NCBI RefSeq assembly: GCF_014648475.1
Contig: NZ_BMRE01000035.1
Location: forward strand, 1 to 64,000
Reading direction: 5' to 3'
Length of the DNA stretch: 64,000 nucleotides
From: Lentzea flava
GTDB lineage: Bacteria; Actinomycetota; Actinomycetes; Mycobacteriales; Pseudonocardiaceae
Part shown: positions 46,430 through 54,800 of the stretch, one piece after another
Position numbering within the stretch: the stretch's first letter is position 1
How the letters are laid out: every line of letters begins with the position of its first letter
Notes under the pieces: model-generated
What the model saw: the letters and a program-made list of their open reading frames with translations, nothing else
What the model was told of the DNA's origin: nothing
The model's database searches: none
Position numbers and translations under genes: made by a program

Positions 46430-46588
46430 GTGATCGACCTGACCGAACGAACGCCGCGCTCGGAAGAGGTCAACGAGCGGTTCTGTGCGGCAGTGGCAGA
46501 GCGGAACTCGGGCCCGTACCGGCTCAAGTTCTACGCGACCACACACGCTGTCGTGTGTGTGGTCGACGACGCCGAGGTGAAGGCATGA
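46430..46588 (+). CDS. Very small protein after the XRE regulator
   Basis: 52 residues from GTG 46430 (VIDLTERTPRSEEVNERFCA), ending ATTHAVVCVVDDAEVKA. No motif recognised. Its stop overlaps the next ATG (ATGA), so the two are coupled. It is too short for a family call and has no clear RBS, but the overlap, codon pattern and position after the regulator support it. Confidence 0.5.
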   Translation: MIDLTERTPRSEEVNERFCAAVAERNSGPYRLKFYATTHAVVCVVDDAEVKA

Positions 46589-46851
46589 GCATTCAGGAAA
46601 GAACGGAAGCGCGCATGCCCGTGTTGCTGGTCCGCAAGCGTGCGGGTGTCGTGGGGGAGACACAACGCACGTGCCACCTCGTTCCCGTGCCCGACGACGA
46701 CCGCACGCCGCTCGCGTTGACCGCGTACTGCGGCGAACTCATCCACCGCGGCGAGGCCGAACTGCTCACCCAGCCGTCCGGAATGCCGTGCGTCAGCTGC
46801 CTGTTCCGCGTACCGATGCCACGTGACGGAGAACTAGCCCACGACTGGTGA
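46585..46851 (+). CDS. Small Cys-containing protein after the XRE regulator
   Basis: 88 residues from ATG 46585 (MSIQERTEARMPVLLVRKRA). A Cys/His set (TCHLVPVPDDD, YCGELIHRGE, PCVSCLFRVP) could bind metal. An ATGA overlap links it to the previous gene. It converges with the GNAT gene and overlaps it by 18 bases. Function unknown; proximity suggests a partner of the XRE regulator. Confidence 0.6.
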   Translation: MSIQERTEARMPVLLVRKRAGVVGETQRTCHLVPVPDDDRTPLALTAYCGELIHRGEAELLTQPSGMPCVSCLFRVPMPRDGELAHDW

Positions 46852-47586
46852 CGCGATGCAGGCCGTCCCGACGTGCCTGAACCCGACCCGCTCGTAGACC
46901 CGAGCGATCTCCGGGCTCCCCGCCGACAGGAACACGAGCTTCGCGCCCCGATCCAGGGCGTCCCGCGCCAGTTCCGCAGTGACCGCACCACCGAGGCCAC
47001 GTCGCCGTGCCGCCGGCAACGTGCCGATGCCCGCGATCTCCACGACGTCACCCGCCCGTTGCGCGGTGCCTACCGCCAGAACGCCCTCGCCTGGCAGGTC
47101 GGCCACCGCGTGGCGGTGCCGGGTGCTCGTCGGGACGGCCTCCGCGAGCGCCGCGTCCCGTTCCGCCACACCGACCTCGCCCGGCGAGGTGCCCGGCGAC
47201 GAGAACGCGAGCTCGGCCACCACCGACACCTCGGCCGGCCGCGTGTCGAGCACGCGGACGTGCGGATGCGGCTCCGGGAGCTTCTCCGGGTCGAGCACCA
47301 GCAGTGGTGCCCGCAGCACCTCCAGGCCAGCCGCGACCGCCACGTCGTACAGGTCCGGCGTGGTCTCGTGCACCCACTCCAGCGCCTCGGGCACGCCGAG
47401 CTCGCGCTGCCGCGCCCGCATCTTCACCACGTCGTCGACCGTCGGCCGCCCGCCGGGGAAGCGCGGTCGCGCGTAGTACGGATGGCCGTCGCCCGCCTGG
47501 ACGAAGAGCACCAGCTCGCCGTGATCCTCGACGCGAGATCCCGGTCGGGGCACGGAGTCGTAAAACTCCTCGAGAACGTCCCACAC
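46834..47586 (-). CDS. GNAT family N-acetyltransferase
   Basis: 250 residues. The catalytic domain is C-terminal: EIAGIGTLPAARRRGLGGAV is motif A (R-x-x-G-x-G/A for acetyl-CoA binding) and VFLSAGSPEIARVYERVGFR is motif B. The N-terminal ~110 residues form a second, degenerate domain (as in two-domain GNATs). Acceptor unknown. No antibiotic-resistance signature is evident. Confidence 0.9.
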   Translation of the reverse strand: MWDVLEEFYDSVPRPGSRVEDHGELVLFVQAGDGHPYYARPRFPGGRPTVDDVVKMRARQRELGVPEALEWVHETTPDLYDVAVAAGLEVLRAPLLVLDPEKLPEPHPHVRVLDTRPAEVSVVAELAFSSPGTSPGEVGVAERDAALAEAVPTSTRHRHAVADLPGEGVLAVGTAQRAGDVVEIAGIGTLPAARRRGLGGAVTAELARDALDRGAKLVFLSAGSPEIARVYERVGFRHVGTACIASPVVG

Positions 47587-47635
47587 GAGAGATCACGCTA
47601 GCTAGGTTTGGCGGCATGACGCACGGCATTTCCTC

Positions 47636-48004
47636 ATGAGAACTGTGGCGGCGCTGGTCGCCCTTCTCCTCGTCCTCACGGGGTGCGGTGACGACCGCGA
47701 GGACCGGTTCGCGCGCCCCGGCGCGCCCAGGACGTCGCCCAGCGGGAAGTTCGTCGCGCACGCCGAGAGCGAGAGCGAGGTGCGGGTGACCGACCGCGAC
47801 GGCGGTGAGGTGTTCAGGAAGTCCTACGAGTACGCCACCAGCTACCGCGCCGACGGCATCGGCGTGGTGTGGCTGTCCACGAAGGACCAGCTGTGGATCC
47901 TCGTGCCCGGCGGGCGCATGAGCGAACGCGTCGAGCCGGGGCCCGACGGGGTCTGGACCGCGGTCGAGGCCGAACTACCCGGGGAGATCACGCGGCTCGG
48001 CTGA
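47636..48004 (+). CDS. Small lipoprotein
   Basis: 122 residues. The N-terminus MRTVAALVALLLVLTGCGDD has a lipobox LTGC with the lipid-modified Cys at 17. The mature part (RTSPSGKFVAHAESESEVRV) is charged and beta-rich, resembling the repeating strands of PQQ/beta-propeller proteins. Probably anchored on the outer face of the membrane. It overlaps the convergent YihY gene by 30 bases. Function unknown. Confidence 0.8.
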   Translation: MRTVAALVALLLVLTGCGDDREDRFARPGAPRTSPSGKFVAHAESESEVRVTDRDGGEVFRKSYEYATSYRADGIGVVWLSTKDQLWILVPGGRMSERVEPGPDGVWTAVEAELPGEITRLG

Positions 48005-48931
48005 GGCGTCCTTCTCGCCCTGCGCGAGCCGGCGGCCGCGCTCCAGTTCCGCGTCGAACTCGGCACCGAGCAGCACGGCGATGTTCGAGATCCACAGCCA
48101 CACCAGGAAGACGATCACACCGCCGAGCGAGCCGTAGGTCTTGTTGTACGACGCGAAGTTCGCCACGTAGACCGCGAAGCCGACGGTGGCGAGCGCCCAC
48201 AGCACGATGGCCAGGAGGCTGCCGGGCGTGACCCAGCGGAAGGCGGGCTGCCGCACGTTCGGCGCCGCCCAGTAGAGCACCGCGAACGCGAGGGCCACCA
48301 GCAGCAGGATGACTGGCCACTTGACGATGTCCCACACCGTGACCACGGTGTCGCCGAGCCCCAGCAGGTTGCCGACCGTGTCCGCGACCCCGCCGGTCAG
48401 CACGAGCGCACCGAGAGTGAGCGAGATCAGCACCACCGAGCCCAGCGTCAGCAGGAGGCGCAGCGGCACGGTCTTCCAGAACGGCCTGCCCTCCTCGACG
48501 TCGTACACGGCGTTGCAGGCGCGCATGAACGCGCCCAGGTAGCCCGAAGCGGTCCAGAACGCCGTCAGCAGACCGATGATGCCGAGCAGCCCGGCGGCCC
48601 CCTGGCCCTTCTGCAGTTCCTCGATGGACGACTTCACCAGGTCACCGGCCTGGCCGGGCGCGACCTGGTCGACGTACTTCATCAGCTCCTGCGTCGTCGT
48701 CTCGCCGAGCAGCGCGAGCACGGACGTCAGCACGATGAGTCCGGGGAACAACGACAGCACCGCGTAGTAGGTGAGCGCTGCCGCCCAGTCCGTCAGGTTG
48801 TCGTCGTTGAACTCTTTGACCGTCCGTTTGAGAACGCCCCACCAGGCGCCCTTGGGCAACTTGGTGGGGCGTTCGATGGTCTCACCTGCGGGCACGGCGC
48901 CAGCTCCAGGAACGCGTGCCGGCTCCGACAC
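47975..48931 (-). CDS. YihY/BrkB family inner membrane protein
   Basis: 318 residues from GTG 48931. The family motifs are seen: FNDDNLTDWAAALTYYAVLS, then LFPGLIVLTSVLALLG, YLGAFMRACNAVYDVEEGRP and the C-terminal GGVIVFLVWLWISNIAVLLG. Six membrane segments. Although named after ribonuclease BN in older work, members are membrane proteins of unsettled role (putative transporters). The N-terminal 30 residues are soluble and Pro-rich. Confidence 0.92.
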   Translation of the reverse strand: MSEPARVPGAGAVPAGETIERPTKLPKGAWWGVLKRTVKEFNDDNLTDWAAALTYYAVLSLFPGLIVLTSVLALLGETTTQELMKYVDQVAPGQAGDLVKSSIEELQKGQGAAGLLGIIGLLTAFWTASGYLGAFMRACNAVYDVEEGRPFWKTVPLRLLLTLGSVVLISLTLGALVLTGGVADTVGNLLGLGDTVVTVWDIVKWPVILLLVALAFAVLYWAAPNVRQPAFRWVTPGSLLAIVLWALATVGFAVYVANFASYNKTYGSLGGVIVFLVWLWISNIAVLLGAEFDAELERGRRLAQGEKDASAEPRDLPG

Positions 48932-49067
48932 CGGCCATGTGCAGGGCGAGGAGCAGCAGTCCGAGCACCACGAGCGTGTTGGCGGTGATCACGTCACCAA
49001 GAGCGGTCTTCGCCAGGTCGAGAATCAGGGCGAGACCGAACGCCACTGCGGCGATGAGGGCCAGCAT
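48882..49067 (-). CDS. Small one- or two-TM protein before YihY
   Basis: 61 residues from ATG 49067 (MLALIAAVAFGLALILDLAK), with ggagg seven bases upstream. Two hydrophobic helices (the N-terminus and TANTLVVLGLLLLALHMAGV) and a basic C-tail (SWSWRRARR). Its end lies inside the start of the YihY gene (50-base overlap), which suggests joint expression. Function unknown; such short membrane proteins are common in actinomycetes. Confidence 0.7.
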   Translation of the reverse strand: MLALIAAVAFGLALILDLAKTALGDVITANTLVVLGLLLLALHMAGVGAGTRSWSWRRARR

Positions 49068-49160
49068 GTCCACCTCCGAGTTCAAGTGACCAGCGGATAC
49101 CCGTTTCGTTGCGGGGGAACCGCACCGTTCGGAGCAACGGGCGTGCCATGATCGGAGACC

Positions 49161-50762
49161 ATGGACGTCCAGCGGTGGCAAGCGGCCGCGGTTCCGTGGT
49201 GGGTGACCAAGGTCGGGCTCGTCGGTGGATGGGTCGTCGCCTTCTACTTCGCCGCCAGTGCGAACGAGGTGCCGTGCACGACCGCACAGCCGTGCGTGCC
49301 GGACCCGATGTTCGCGCTGGCGGTCGTGCCGTTGCTGGCGACACCGCTGCTGCTGTTGTTCGGCCGTGTGCTCACGGGCTGTGCGATGGGCATGGTGTTC
49401 GGTGCGCTGGACATCGTTCTCGACGGTTCGGCCGCCGCCAACGTCGCGTTCGGGCTGCACGCGGGCGCGTGCGCGATCGTGGCGGCGTGGACCGTGAGGT
49501 CGCGCGCCGACCAGCACGCGGCGGCGGGCGCCACCCTCGTCTCGTTGCCGGACCTTCCACCGCAACGAGGCGTGCTGCGGATCATCGCGGTGTTGCTCGT
49601 CCTGTTCGGCTTCCTGACGTTCGTGCAGTACGACCTCACGAACGGCGAGATCGAGCAGCACGTCGCGAAGGCCAGCCGGATGGACGCCGAGGTCGTCGAG
49701 ATCAAGAACACCTACGAGGTGTGGGTGGAGCTGCCGGACCGGCAGCGCACCAGCTTCGAGCCGCTCGCGCCGGAGACGTACCAGGTCGGAGACACGGTGC
49801 CGGTGCTGGCGGACGGCTCGTGGGTGCGCATGGCCAACGAGCCGGAGGACGTCACGTGGTGGCTCACGCTCGGTGGCGCCGCCGTGTTCCTCGCGATCAT
49901 GCTGGCCGCGCGGGAACGCCGCCGCCGCGCGTTGTGGACGGGCCCGGTGAAGGCGATCCGCCTGCAGGCACATCCCGTCGGTCCGCGCCGGATCCTGTTG
50001 CGGCACAACAAGGACGACATCGCCACCGTCGCCACGCTCGCCGACCTCGGGCTGGAGGAGCCGCTCTACCACGACACCGAGCAGTTCGGCCGGGTGTGGC
50101 GCGGCGAGGAGGACCCGCCGGTGCAGCTCGACCCGACGGAGATCCTCGTCGCGGGCGAGTGGCACCACGGCGGCCAGGTCGCGTTGCTGGTCGAGGGCGA
50201 GGTCGTGGCCACCAGCACGTTGTCCAGGGTCCGCCCGCGCCACACCGTCCACAACGCACACCTGCCCGGCGAGCCGGTCACCGCGGCCAAGCCGGTCGAC
50301 CTGCCGCACGCGCTGTGGCCGGGCGATCGGCGGCGCTCGGAGGGCGTCCTGCTGCTGCTCGGCGCGGCCGGCGCGATGATCGCGCTGAAGTACTACCCGG
50401 ACCTGATCGTCCTCGGGTTCATGGGCGTGCAGTGCGTGTTGTCGGCCGTGAACAGGTTCCAGCCGTTGCTGCGCCTCGACCACCGCGGGGTCTCGCTCTA
50501 CACGGGCGTCTGGACCTACCGCGTGCCGTGGTCGCAGCTGCACGGGGTGCGCCGCTCGGGTCCTCAGCTCATGCTCGCGTTCGGCCCGCACGGTGACGTG
50601 ATCACCACTCCGCATCTGCCGGACGATCAGGCGGGCGAGAAGCTGATGTGGGCGCGGGCGAGGTCCATGATCGCCGACCATCCGGGGGAGAGGGTGAGCC
50701 GCCGGCTCAACGTCAGCGTGCTCGCCGGGCTCGGCTACGCGCTGCTGGTCGTGCTCATCTGA
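49161..50762 (+). CDS. Multi-TM protein with PH-like domain
   Basis: 533 residues. An N-terminal membrane block has three to four segments (LVGGWVVAFYFAASANEVPC, then FALAVVPLLATPLLLLFGRV). A soluble beta-rich section follows (YEVWVELPDRQRTSFEPLAP and beyond), with another TM (WWLTLGGAAVFLAIMLAARE). The C-terminal part has a PH-like stretch (LRLDHRGVSLYTGVWTYRVP) between hydrophobic helices. No catalytic motif recognised. It is divergent from the small TM gene at 49067 and ends 8 bases inside the class-V aminotransferase. Confidence 0.7.
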   Translation: MDVQRWQAAAVPWWVTKVGLVGGWVVAFYFAASANEVPCTTAQPCVPDPMFALAVVPLLATPLLLLFGRVLTGCAMGMVFGALDIVLDGSAAANVAFGLHAGACAIVAAWTVRSRADQHAAAGATLVSLPDLPPQRGVLRIIAVLLVLFGFLTFVQYDLTNGEIEQHVAKASRMDAEVVEIKNTYEVWVELPDRQRTSFEPLAPETYQVGDTVPVLADGSWVRMANEPEDVTWWLTLGGAAVFLAIMLAARERRRRALWTGPVKAIRLQAHPVGPRRILLRHNKDDIATVATLADLGLEEPLYHDTEQFGRVWRGEEDPPVQLDPTEILVAGEWHHGGQVALLVEGEVVATSTLSRVRPRHTVHNAHLPGEPVTAAKPVDLPHALWPGDRRRSEGVLLLLGAAGAMIALKYYPDLIVLGFMGVQCVLSAVNRFQPLLRLDHRGVSLYTGVWTYRVPWSQLHGVRRSGPQLMLAFGPHGDVITTPHLPDDQAGEKLMWARARSMIADHPGERVSRRLNVSVLAGLGYALLVVLI

Positions 50763-51897
50763 GCCGTGCCACGGCCTTGAGCAGACGGTCCACATCGGAT
50801 TCGTCGTTGTACGGCCCGATGCCCGCCCGCACGGCGCCCTTGTCGCCGAGGCCGAGCCACCGGGAGCACTCGATCGCGTAGAAGTGGCCCGCGGGCGCGT
50901 TGACACCCTCGGCGCCGAGCCTGCGGTACACCTCGGCGGGCTCCAGCCCGTCGACCGAGAACAGCACGGTCGGGGTGCGCGAGGACGCCTTGCTGTAGAT
51001 CCGCACCCCGAGTTCCCGCAGCCCGGCTTCCAGCTGGTCGCGCAGCCCGAACTCGTGCTCCTCCAGCCCGTCCAGGCCGCGCAGGAACTCGACGGCCGCG
51101 GTCGTTCCCGCCAGCAGCTCGTACGGCAGCGTGCCCAGCTCGAACCGTTCCGGCACGGCGTTCGTCGACGGCAGCAGCTTGTCCGGCCGCAACGTCTCCA
51201 GCAGCTCCGGCGCGGCCGCCAGCACGCCGAGGTGCGGGCCGAGGAACTTGTACGGCGAACACACGAAGAAGTCCGCGTCCATCGCCTCCACGTCGACCGG
51301 CAGGTGCGGGGTGTAGTGCACGCCGTCCACGTACACGAACGCCGCCATCTCGTGCGCCGCCGCCGCGATCGCCGCCACGTCCGGACGGGTGCCGAGCAGG
51401 TTCGACGCCGCCGTGATCGCGACGACGCGGGTGCGGTCGGACAGCAGGTTCGTGACGGCTTCGATGGGCAGCTCACCTGTAGTGCGGTCGAACGGCGCCC
51501 ATCGCACCGTGGCCCGCGCCGCCTCGGCCGCCTGCACCCATGGCCTGATGTTCGCGTCGTGGTCGAGCCTGGTGACGATGATCTCGTCACCCGGCCGCCA
51601 GTTCTTCGCCAGCGTGCGGGAGAAGTCGTAGGTCAGCTGGGTCATGCTGCGGCCGAACACGATGCTGCCCGCGTTGAGGAACTCGCCCATCGTGCGGCGC
51701 GCGGTCCGGACGATCTCCTCGGCCCTGCGCTCGGCCGCCGTGACCGAGCCGCGGTTGGCGACCGCCGACGTCAGCGTCGCCCTGACCGCCTCGGCGACGA
51801 CGTCCGGTGTCTGCGAGCCACCGGGTCCGTCGAAGTGCGCGGCACCCTCACGCAACGCGGGGAAGTGGGCGCGTACGGCGGCGACGTCGTAGACCAT
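50755..51897 (-). CDS. Class-V aminotransferase (cysteine desulfurase-like)
   Basis: 380 residues from ATG 51897 (MVYDVAAVRAHFPALREGAA). Fold-type I PLP enzyme. The N-terminal HFDGPGGSQTPDVV is the usual opening of this subfamily. PLP-site residues include VYVDGVHYTP (Asp and His) and VCSPYKFLGPHLG with the Schiff-base Lys (about 218). A GTG at 51918 is a longer alternative. It belongs to the group of cysteine desulfurase-like proteins of unproven substrate (not necessarily IscS). The TetR regulator gene ends just upstream on the same strand, so they may be co-transcribed. Confidence 0.88.
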   Translation of the reverse strand: MVYDVAAVRAHFPALREGAAHFDGPGGSQTPDVVAEAVRATLTSAVANRGSVTAAERRAEEIVRTARRTMGEFLNAGSIVFGRSMTQLTYDFSRTLAKNWRPGDEIIVTRLDHDANIRPWVQAAEAARATVRWAPFDRTTGELPIEAVTNLLSDRTRVVAITAASNLLGTRPDVAAIAAAAHEMAAFVYVDGVHYTPHLPVDVEAMDADFFVCSPYKFLGPHLGVLAAAPELLETLRPDKLLPSTNAVPERFELGTLPYELLAGTTAAVEFLRGLDGLEEHEFGLRDQLEAGLRELGVRIYSKASSRTPTVLFSVDGLEPAEVYRRLGAEGVNAPAGHFYAIECSRWLGLGDKGAVRAGIGPYNDESDVDRLLKAVARLR

Positions 51898-51901
51898 GCC
51901 C

Positions 51902-52498
51902 TCATGGTGCTTGAGCACCCACGAAACGGGAAAGGATCAACCGGAGGGTGCTCACCTGTCCGGACGCGTCGAAGTCCGGGTCGACGAGCCTGCCGAACAG
52001 GCCGTCGACCAGGCCCTGCACCCAGGTCGCTGCCGTCCGTGCGCTCACCGGGAGCGTGATCTGACCCGCGTCGTGCGCCTGCTGCAGCAGCACGGCGAGT
52101 TCGTCGCGGACCACCTGCTCGTTGCGGGCGATCAGGTTCCACAGCTCCGGGTCGCGGCTCGCCTGGGCCACGACCTCCAGCACCAGCCCGGCCACGGACC
52201 GGTCCAGCGCGGGCACGCACAGGTGGTCGACGACCATCAGCACGCCGTCCCACGGGCTGAGGGTCTTGGCCTGCGCGAAGACCTCGGCGTTGTCCCTGCC
52301 GTCCTGTTCGAAGATCTCCAGGAAGATGGCGCGCTTGGTGGGGAAGTAGTGGAACAGGCTGCCCGTGCTGATGTCGGCGGCCTTGCAGATGTCCGCGACG
52401 GTCGTCCGGTCGAAGCCCTTCTCCGCGAACAAGCCCGCAGCCGTGTCGGTGATGTGTCGCTTCTTCGCCGCGTGCTTGACCGGATCTACCGTTCGCAC
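51902..52498 (-). CDS. TetR-family transcriptional regulator
   Basis: 198 residues from GTG 52498. The N-terminal DNA-binding domain reads RHITDTAAGLFAEKGFDRTT, followed by VADICKAADISTGSLFHYFP, the classic TetR helix-turn-helix. The ligand-binding half is helical and unlike antibiotic repressors that I recognise. It starts 13 bases inside the YqeB-like gene end, and its stop lies 4 bases before the ATG of the aminotransferase. It may control this three-gene minus-strand group. Confidence 0.9.
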   Translation of the reverse strand: MRTVDPVKHAAKKRHITDTAAGLFAEKGFDRTTVADICKAADISTGSLFHYFPTKRAIFLEIFEQDGRDNAEVFAQAKTLSPWDGVLMVVDHLCVPALDRSVAGLVLEVVAQASRDPELWNLIARNEQVVRDELAVLLQQAHDAGQITLPVSARTAATWVQGLVDGLFGRLVDPDFDASGQVSTLRLILSRFVGAQAP

Positions 52499-53151
52499 CT
52501 GTAGTACTGCCTCTTCTTCTCGTCCTTGACGTAGACGCCGCGCCTGCGGATCTCCCTCGCCAATTCTGCGGCCTCCTCGTGCTCGTACTTCGAGATGGCC
52601 TTCTTCCGTGCCGTGAACAGCGCGTTCACGTCCGGCGGCAGCTCGGGCGCGTGCTCGACCCACATCCGGAACTCGCTCGCGTACGGGTCTGCGTCGCGCC
52701 ACCGGTAGCCGTGGCCGGTGAAGGCCTGTTCGAGCTTCGCCCTGCTCAGATCCGAGGTCTCGCGGGCCAGCTCGGCGCCGCTGGGCGACAGCAGCACGAG
52801 CTGCTTGCCGTCGGCGAACGCCGACTCGACCTGGTTGCGGCCGAAGTCGAAGCTCTTGTCGTCCTTTCTGAGCGTGACGCGGTCGTGCGAGACCTCGACC
52901 GTCATCATGTCCGCCGCCCACAGCAACGCGAGCACACCGCCGGCCAGCGCCCCGATCGCCGGCGCCGCGATCGTCACCCACGGCTCCGGGATGTCCGTGA
53001 CCAGCTCGAACACGCCCTGGAACGGGAACCAGCCCAACGTCGTGATCCACCCGGCTGCCAGCTTGAGCCCCCACCCCGCGGCGGCTCCCAGCGCCGGGCA
53101 CACCACCCAGATGCCGTAGCGGACCGCCGCGGTCTCCTGCACAGTCGTCAT
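52486..53151 (-). CDS. YqeB family membrane protein with PH-like domain
   Basis: 221 residues from ATG 53151 (MTTVQETAAVRYGIWVVCPA). Two N-terminal TM regions (CPALGAAAGWGLKLAAGWIT, TIAAPAIGALAGGVLALLWA) precede a PH-like domain (MTVEVSHDRVTLRKDDKSFD, then FADGKQLVLLSPSGAELARE). The ending EIRRRGVYVKDEKKRQYYR is the highly conserved tail of actinobacterial YqeB. Function unknown. It overlaps the TetR gene by 13 bases. Confidence 0.88.
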   Translation of the reverse strand: MTTVQETAAVRYGIWVVCPALGAAAGWGLKLAAGWITTLGWFPFQGVFELVTDIPEPWVTIAAPAIGALAGGVLALLWAADMMTVEVSHDRVTLRKDDKSFDFGRNQVESAFADGKQLVLLSPSGAELARETSDLSRAKLEQAFTGHGYRWRDADPYASEFRMWVEHAPELPPDVNALFTARKKAISKYEHEEAAELAREIRRRGVYVKDEKKRQYYRCER

Positions 53152-53230
53152 GACGCCAATACTAGACCGAGCGCTCGGTTTATTAAGTCCAGGACAGTCG
53201 TTGTCCGCAATCGGTTCTACGGTCGTCGGC

Positions 53231-53734
53231 ATGGACTGGAACAAGCAGTTGACGGACCAGCTCGACTTCCACTGGCGGGTGCAGCTGCGGCCGCGGCTGG
53301 AGGGTCTGACCGACGAGGAGTACTTCTGGCAGCCGGTGCCCGGCGCGTGGACCGTGCACGAGGACGGCTCCATCGACTGGGAGTACCCGACGCCGGAACC
53401 GGCGCCGGTCACCACGATCGCCTGGCGGATGGCGCACATCATCGTCGGCGTCCTCAACATGCGCACGGCGTCGCACTTCGGTGGCCCGCCCGCCGACTAC
53501 CAGACCTGGCAGTACGCGACGAGCGCCGACGAGGCGCTGAAGCAGCTTGACGACGCCTACGCGGCCTGGACGGACGGTGCGCGCAAGGCGGACCTCTCGC
53601 GGGCCGTCGGTCCGGCGGAGGGGCCGTTCGCCGAGGAACCGATGGCGACCCTGGTGCTGCACATCAACCGGGAGGTGATCCACCACGGTGCGGAGATCGC
53701 CCTGCTCCGTGATCTCTACCTACGGGAGAGCTAG
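53231..53734 (+). CDS. DinB-like (YfiT-type) four-helix-bundle protein
   Basis: 167 residues from ATG 53231 (MDWNKQLTDQLDFHWRVQLR). The DinB/YfiT-type fold is indicated by LTDEEYFWQPVPGAWTVHED, WRMAHIIVGVLNMRTASHFG and VLHINREVIHHGAEIALLRD. Three His residues of the metal site are at about 69 (AHI), 151 (HIN) and 155-156 (HH). Such proteins often use mycothiol or bacillithiol as cofactor. Role unknown. Unrelated to the polymerase called DinB. Confidence 0.88.
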   Translation: MDWNKQLTDQLDFHWRVQLRPRLEGLTDEEYFWQPVPGAWTVHEDGSIDWEYPTPEPAPVTTIAWRMAHIIVGVLNMRTASHFGGPPADYQTWQYATSADEALKQLDDAYAAWTDGARKADLSRAVGPAEGPFAEEPMATLVLHINREVIHHGAEIALLRDLYLRES

Positions 53735-53743
53735 TTACCGAAA

Positions 53744-53770
53744 AGTGCCTACTTTCTAGAAGTGGGCGCT
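53744..53770. promoter_or_regulatory. 11-bp dyad upstream of the quinone-reductase gene
   Basis: agtgcctactt (53744-53754) pairs with aagtgggcgct (53760-53770), with a few G-T pairs, around a tctag loop. It lies 42 bases before the start and has the size of a dimer operator for an HxlR/MarR-type repressor. No regulator gene is adjacent, so the protein is unknown. Confidence 0.45.
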
Positions 53771-53811
53771 AACTGCAAGATGGTCCCCGTCGAGAACATC
53801 GAAGGGGGATC

Positions 53812-54729
53812 ATGATGCGAGTCATCACGCAGAAGACCGTCGGGGACGCGTCCGTGCTGGAGGTCGCGGAGGTCGAGCGCCCGGTGCCCGGCGCCGGTGA
53901 GGTGCTGGTCAAGGTGGGTGCGGCCGGGGTCAACCCGATCGACACGTACGTCCGGGCCGGCGCGTTCCCCCTGCTCGGGGAGCCGCCGTTCACGGTGGGC
54001 TGGGACGTCGCGGGCACCGTGGAGCAGGTCGGTGAGGGCGTCGAGAAGTTCGAGGCCGGTGACGAGGTGTACGGGCTGCTCGCCTTTCCCGGCACCGGCG
54101 GTGGCTACGCCGAGTACGCCGTGGTCAAGGAGTCCGACCTGGCGCGCAGGCCCTCCCACCTGACCGTCCAGGAAGCGGGCGCGCTGCCGATGGTGGCGCT
54201 GACGGCGTGGCAGGCGCTCGTCGGACGGGCCGGTGTCTCCGCCGGTCAGCGCGTGCTGATCCACGCGGCGGCCGGTGGCGTCGGGCACGTGGCGGTGCAG
54301 ATCGCCAAGGCGCGGGGCGCGTCCGTGATCGGCACGGCGTCGGCCGCCAAGCACGACTTCCTGCGCTCGCTCGGGGCGGACGAGGTCGTCGACTACCGGC
54401 ACCAGGACTTCACCGAGATCGAGCCGGTCGACGTGGTCTTCGACCTGATCGGCGGTGAGTACGCCGAGCGGTCGGCCAAGGTGCTGAAGCCCGGTGGCGT
54501 GCTCGTGTCGGCCATTCCGAGCAACCCGGGTTTTGACGTTGACCGAGCTGTGGACCTCGGGATCCGGTTCGAGCTCTTCGGCAGCCTGGCACCCTCCGGC
54601 GCCGACCTGGAGGCGTTGCCGCAGCTCAAGGTGCAGCTCGACCACGTCGTGCCGCTCGCGGACGCCGCGAAGGCGCACGAGCTCGTCGAGTCGAAGAGGA
54701 CCACGGGCAAGGTCGTCCTGGTGCCGTGA
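53812..54729 (+). CDS. NADP-dependent quinone oxidoreductase (MDR superfamily)
   Basis: 305 residues. The MDR fold is clear: VLVKVGAAGVNPIDTYVRAG, GWDVAGTVEQVGEGVEKFEA, LIHAAAGGVGHVAVQIAKAR (the cofactor loop A-A-x-G-G-V-G) and EVVDYRHQDF. No zinc ligands (no Cys cluster), so it belongs to the zinc-free quinone/crotonyl reductase group. Two adjacent ATGs (53812, 53815) follow aaggggga. Likely reduces quinones or electrophilic enones with NADPH; induction under oxidative or electrophile stress is inferred from the dyad upstream. Confidence 0.93.
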   Translation: MMRVITQKTVGDASVLEVAEVERPVPGAGEVLVKVGAAGVNPIDTYVRAGAFPLLGEPPFTVGWDVAGTVEQVGEGVEKFEAGDEVYGLLAFPGTGGGYAEYAVVKESDLARRPSHLTVQEAGALPMVALTAWQALVGRAGVSAGQRVLIHAAAGGVGHVAVQIAKARGASVIGTASAAKHDFLRSLGADEVVDYRHQDFTEIEPVDVVFDLIGGEYAERSAKVLKPGGVLVSAIPSNPGFDVDRAVDLGIRFELFGSLAPSGADLEALPQLKVQLDHVVPLADAAKAHELVESKRTTGKVVLVP

Positions 54730-54800
54730 CACCGCGTTTACCGCGCGTTGACCATCTCACCTGATCGTGTGCACAACATCGACACGATCGGGGAGAGCAC

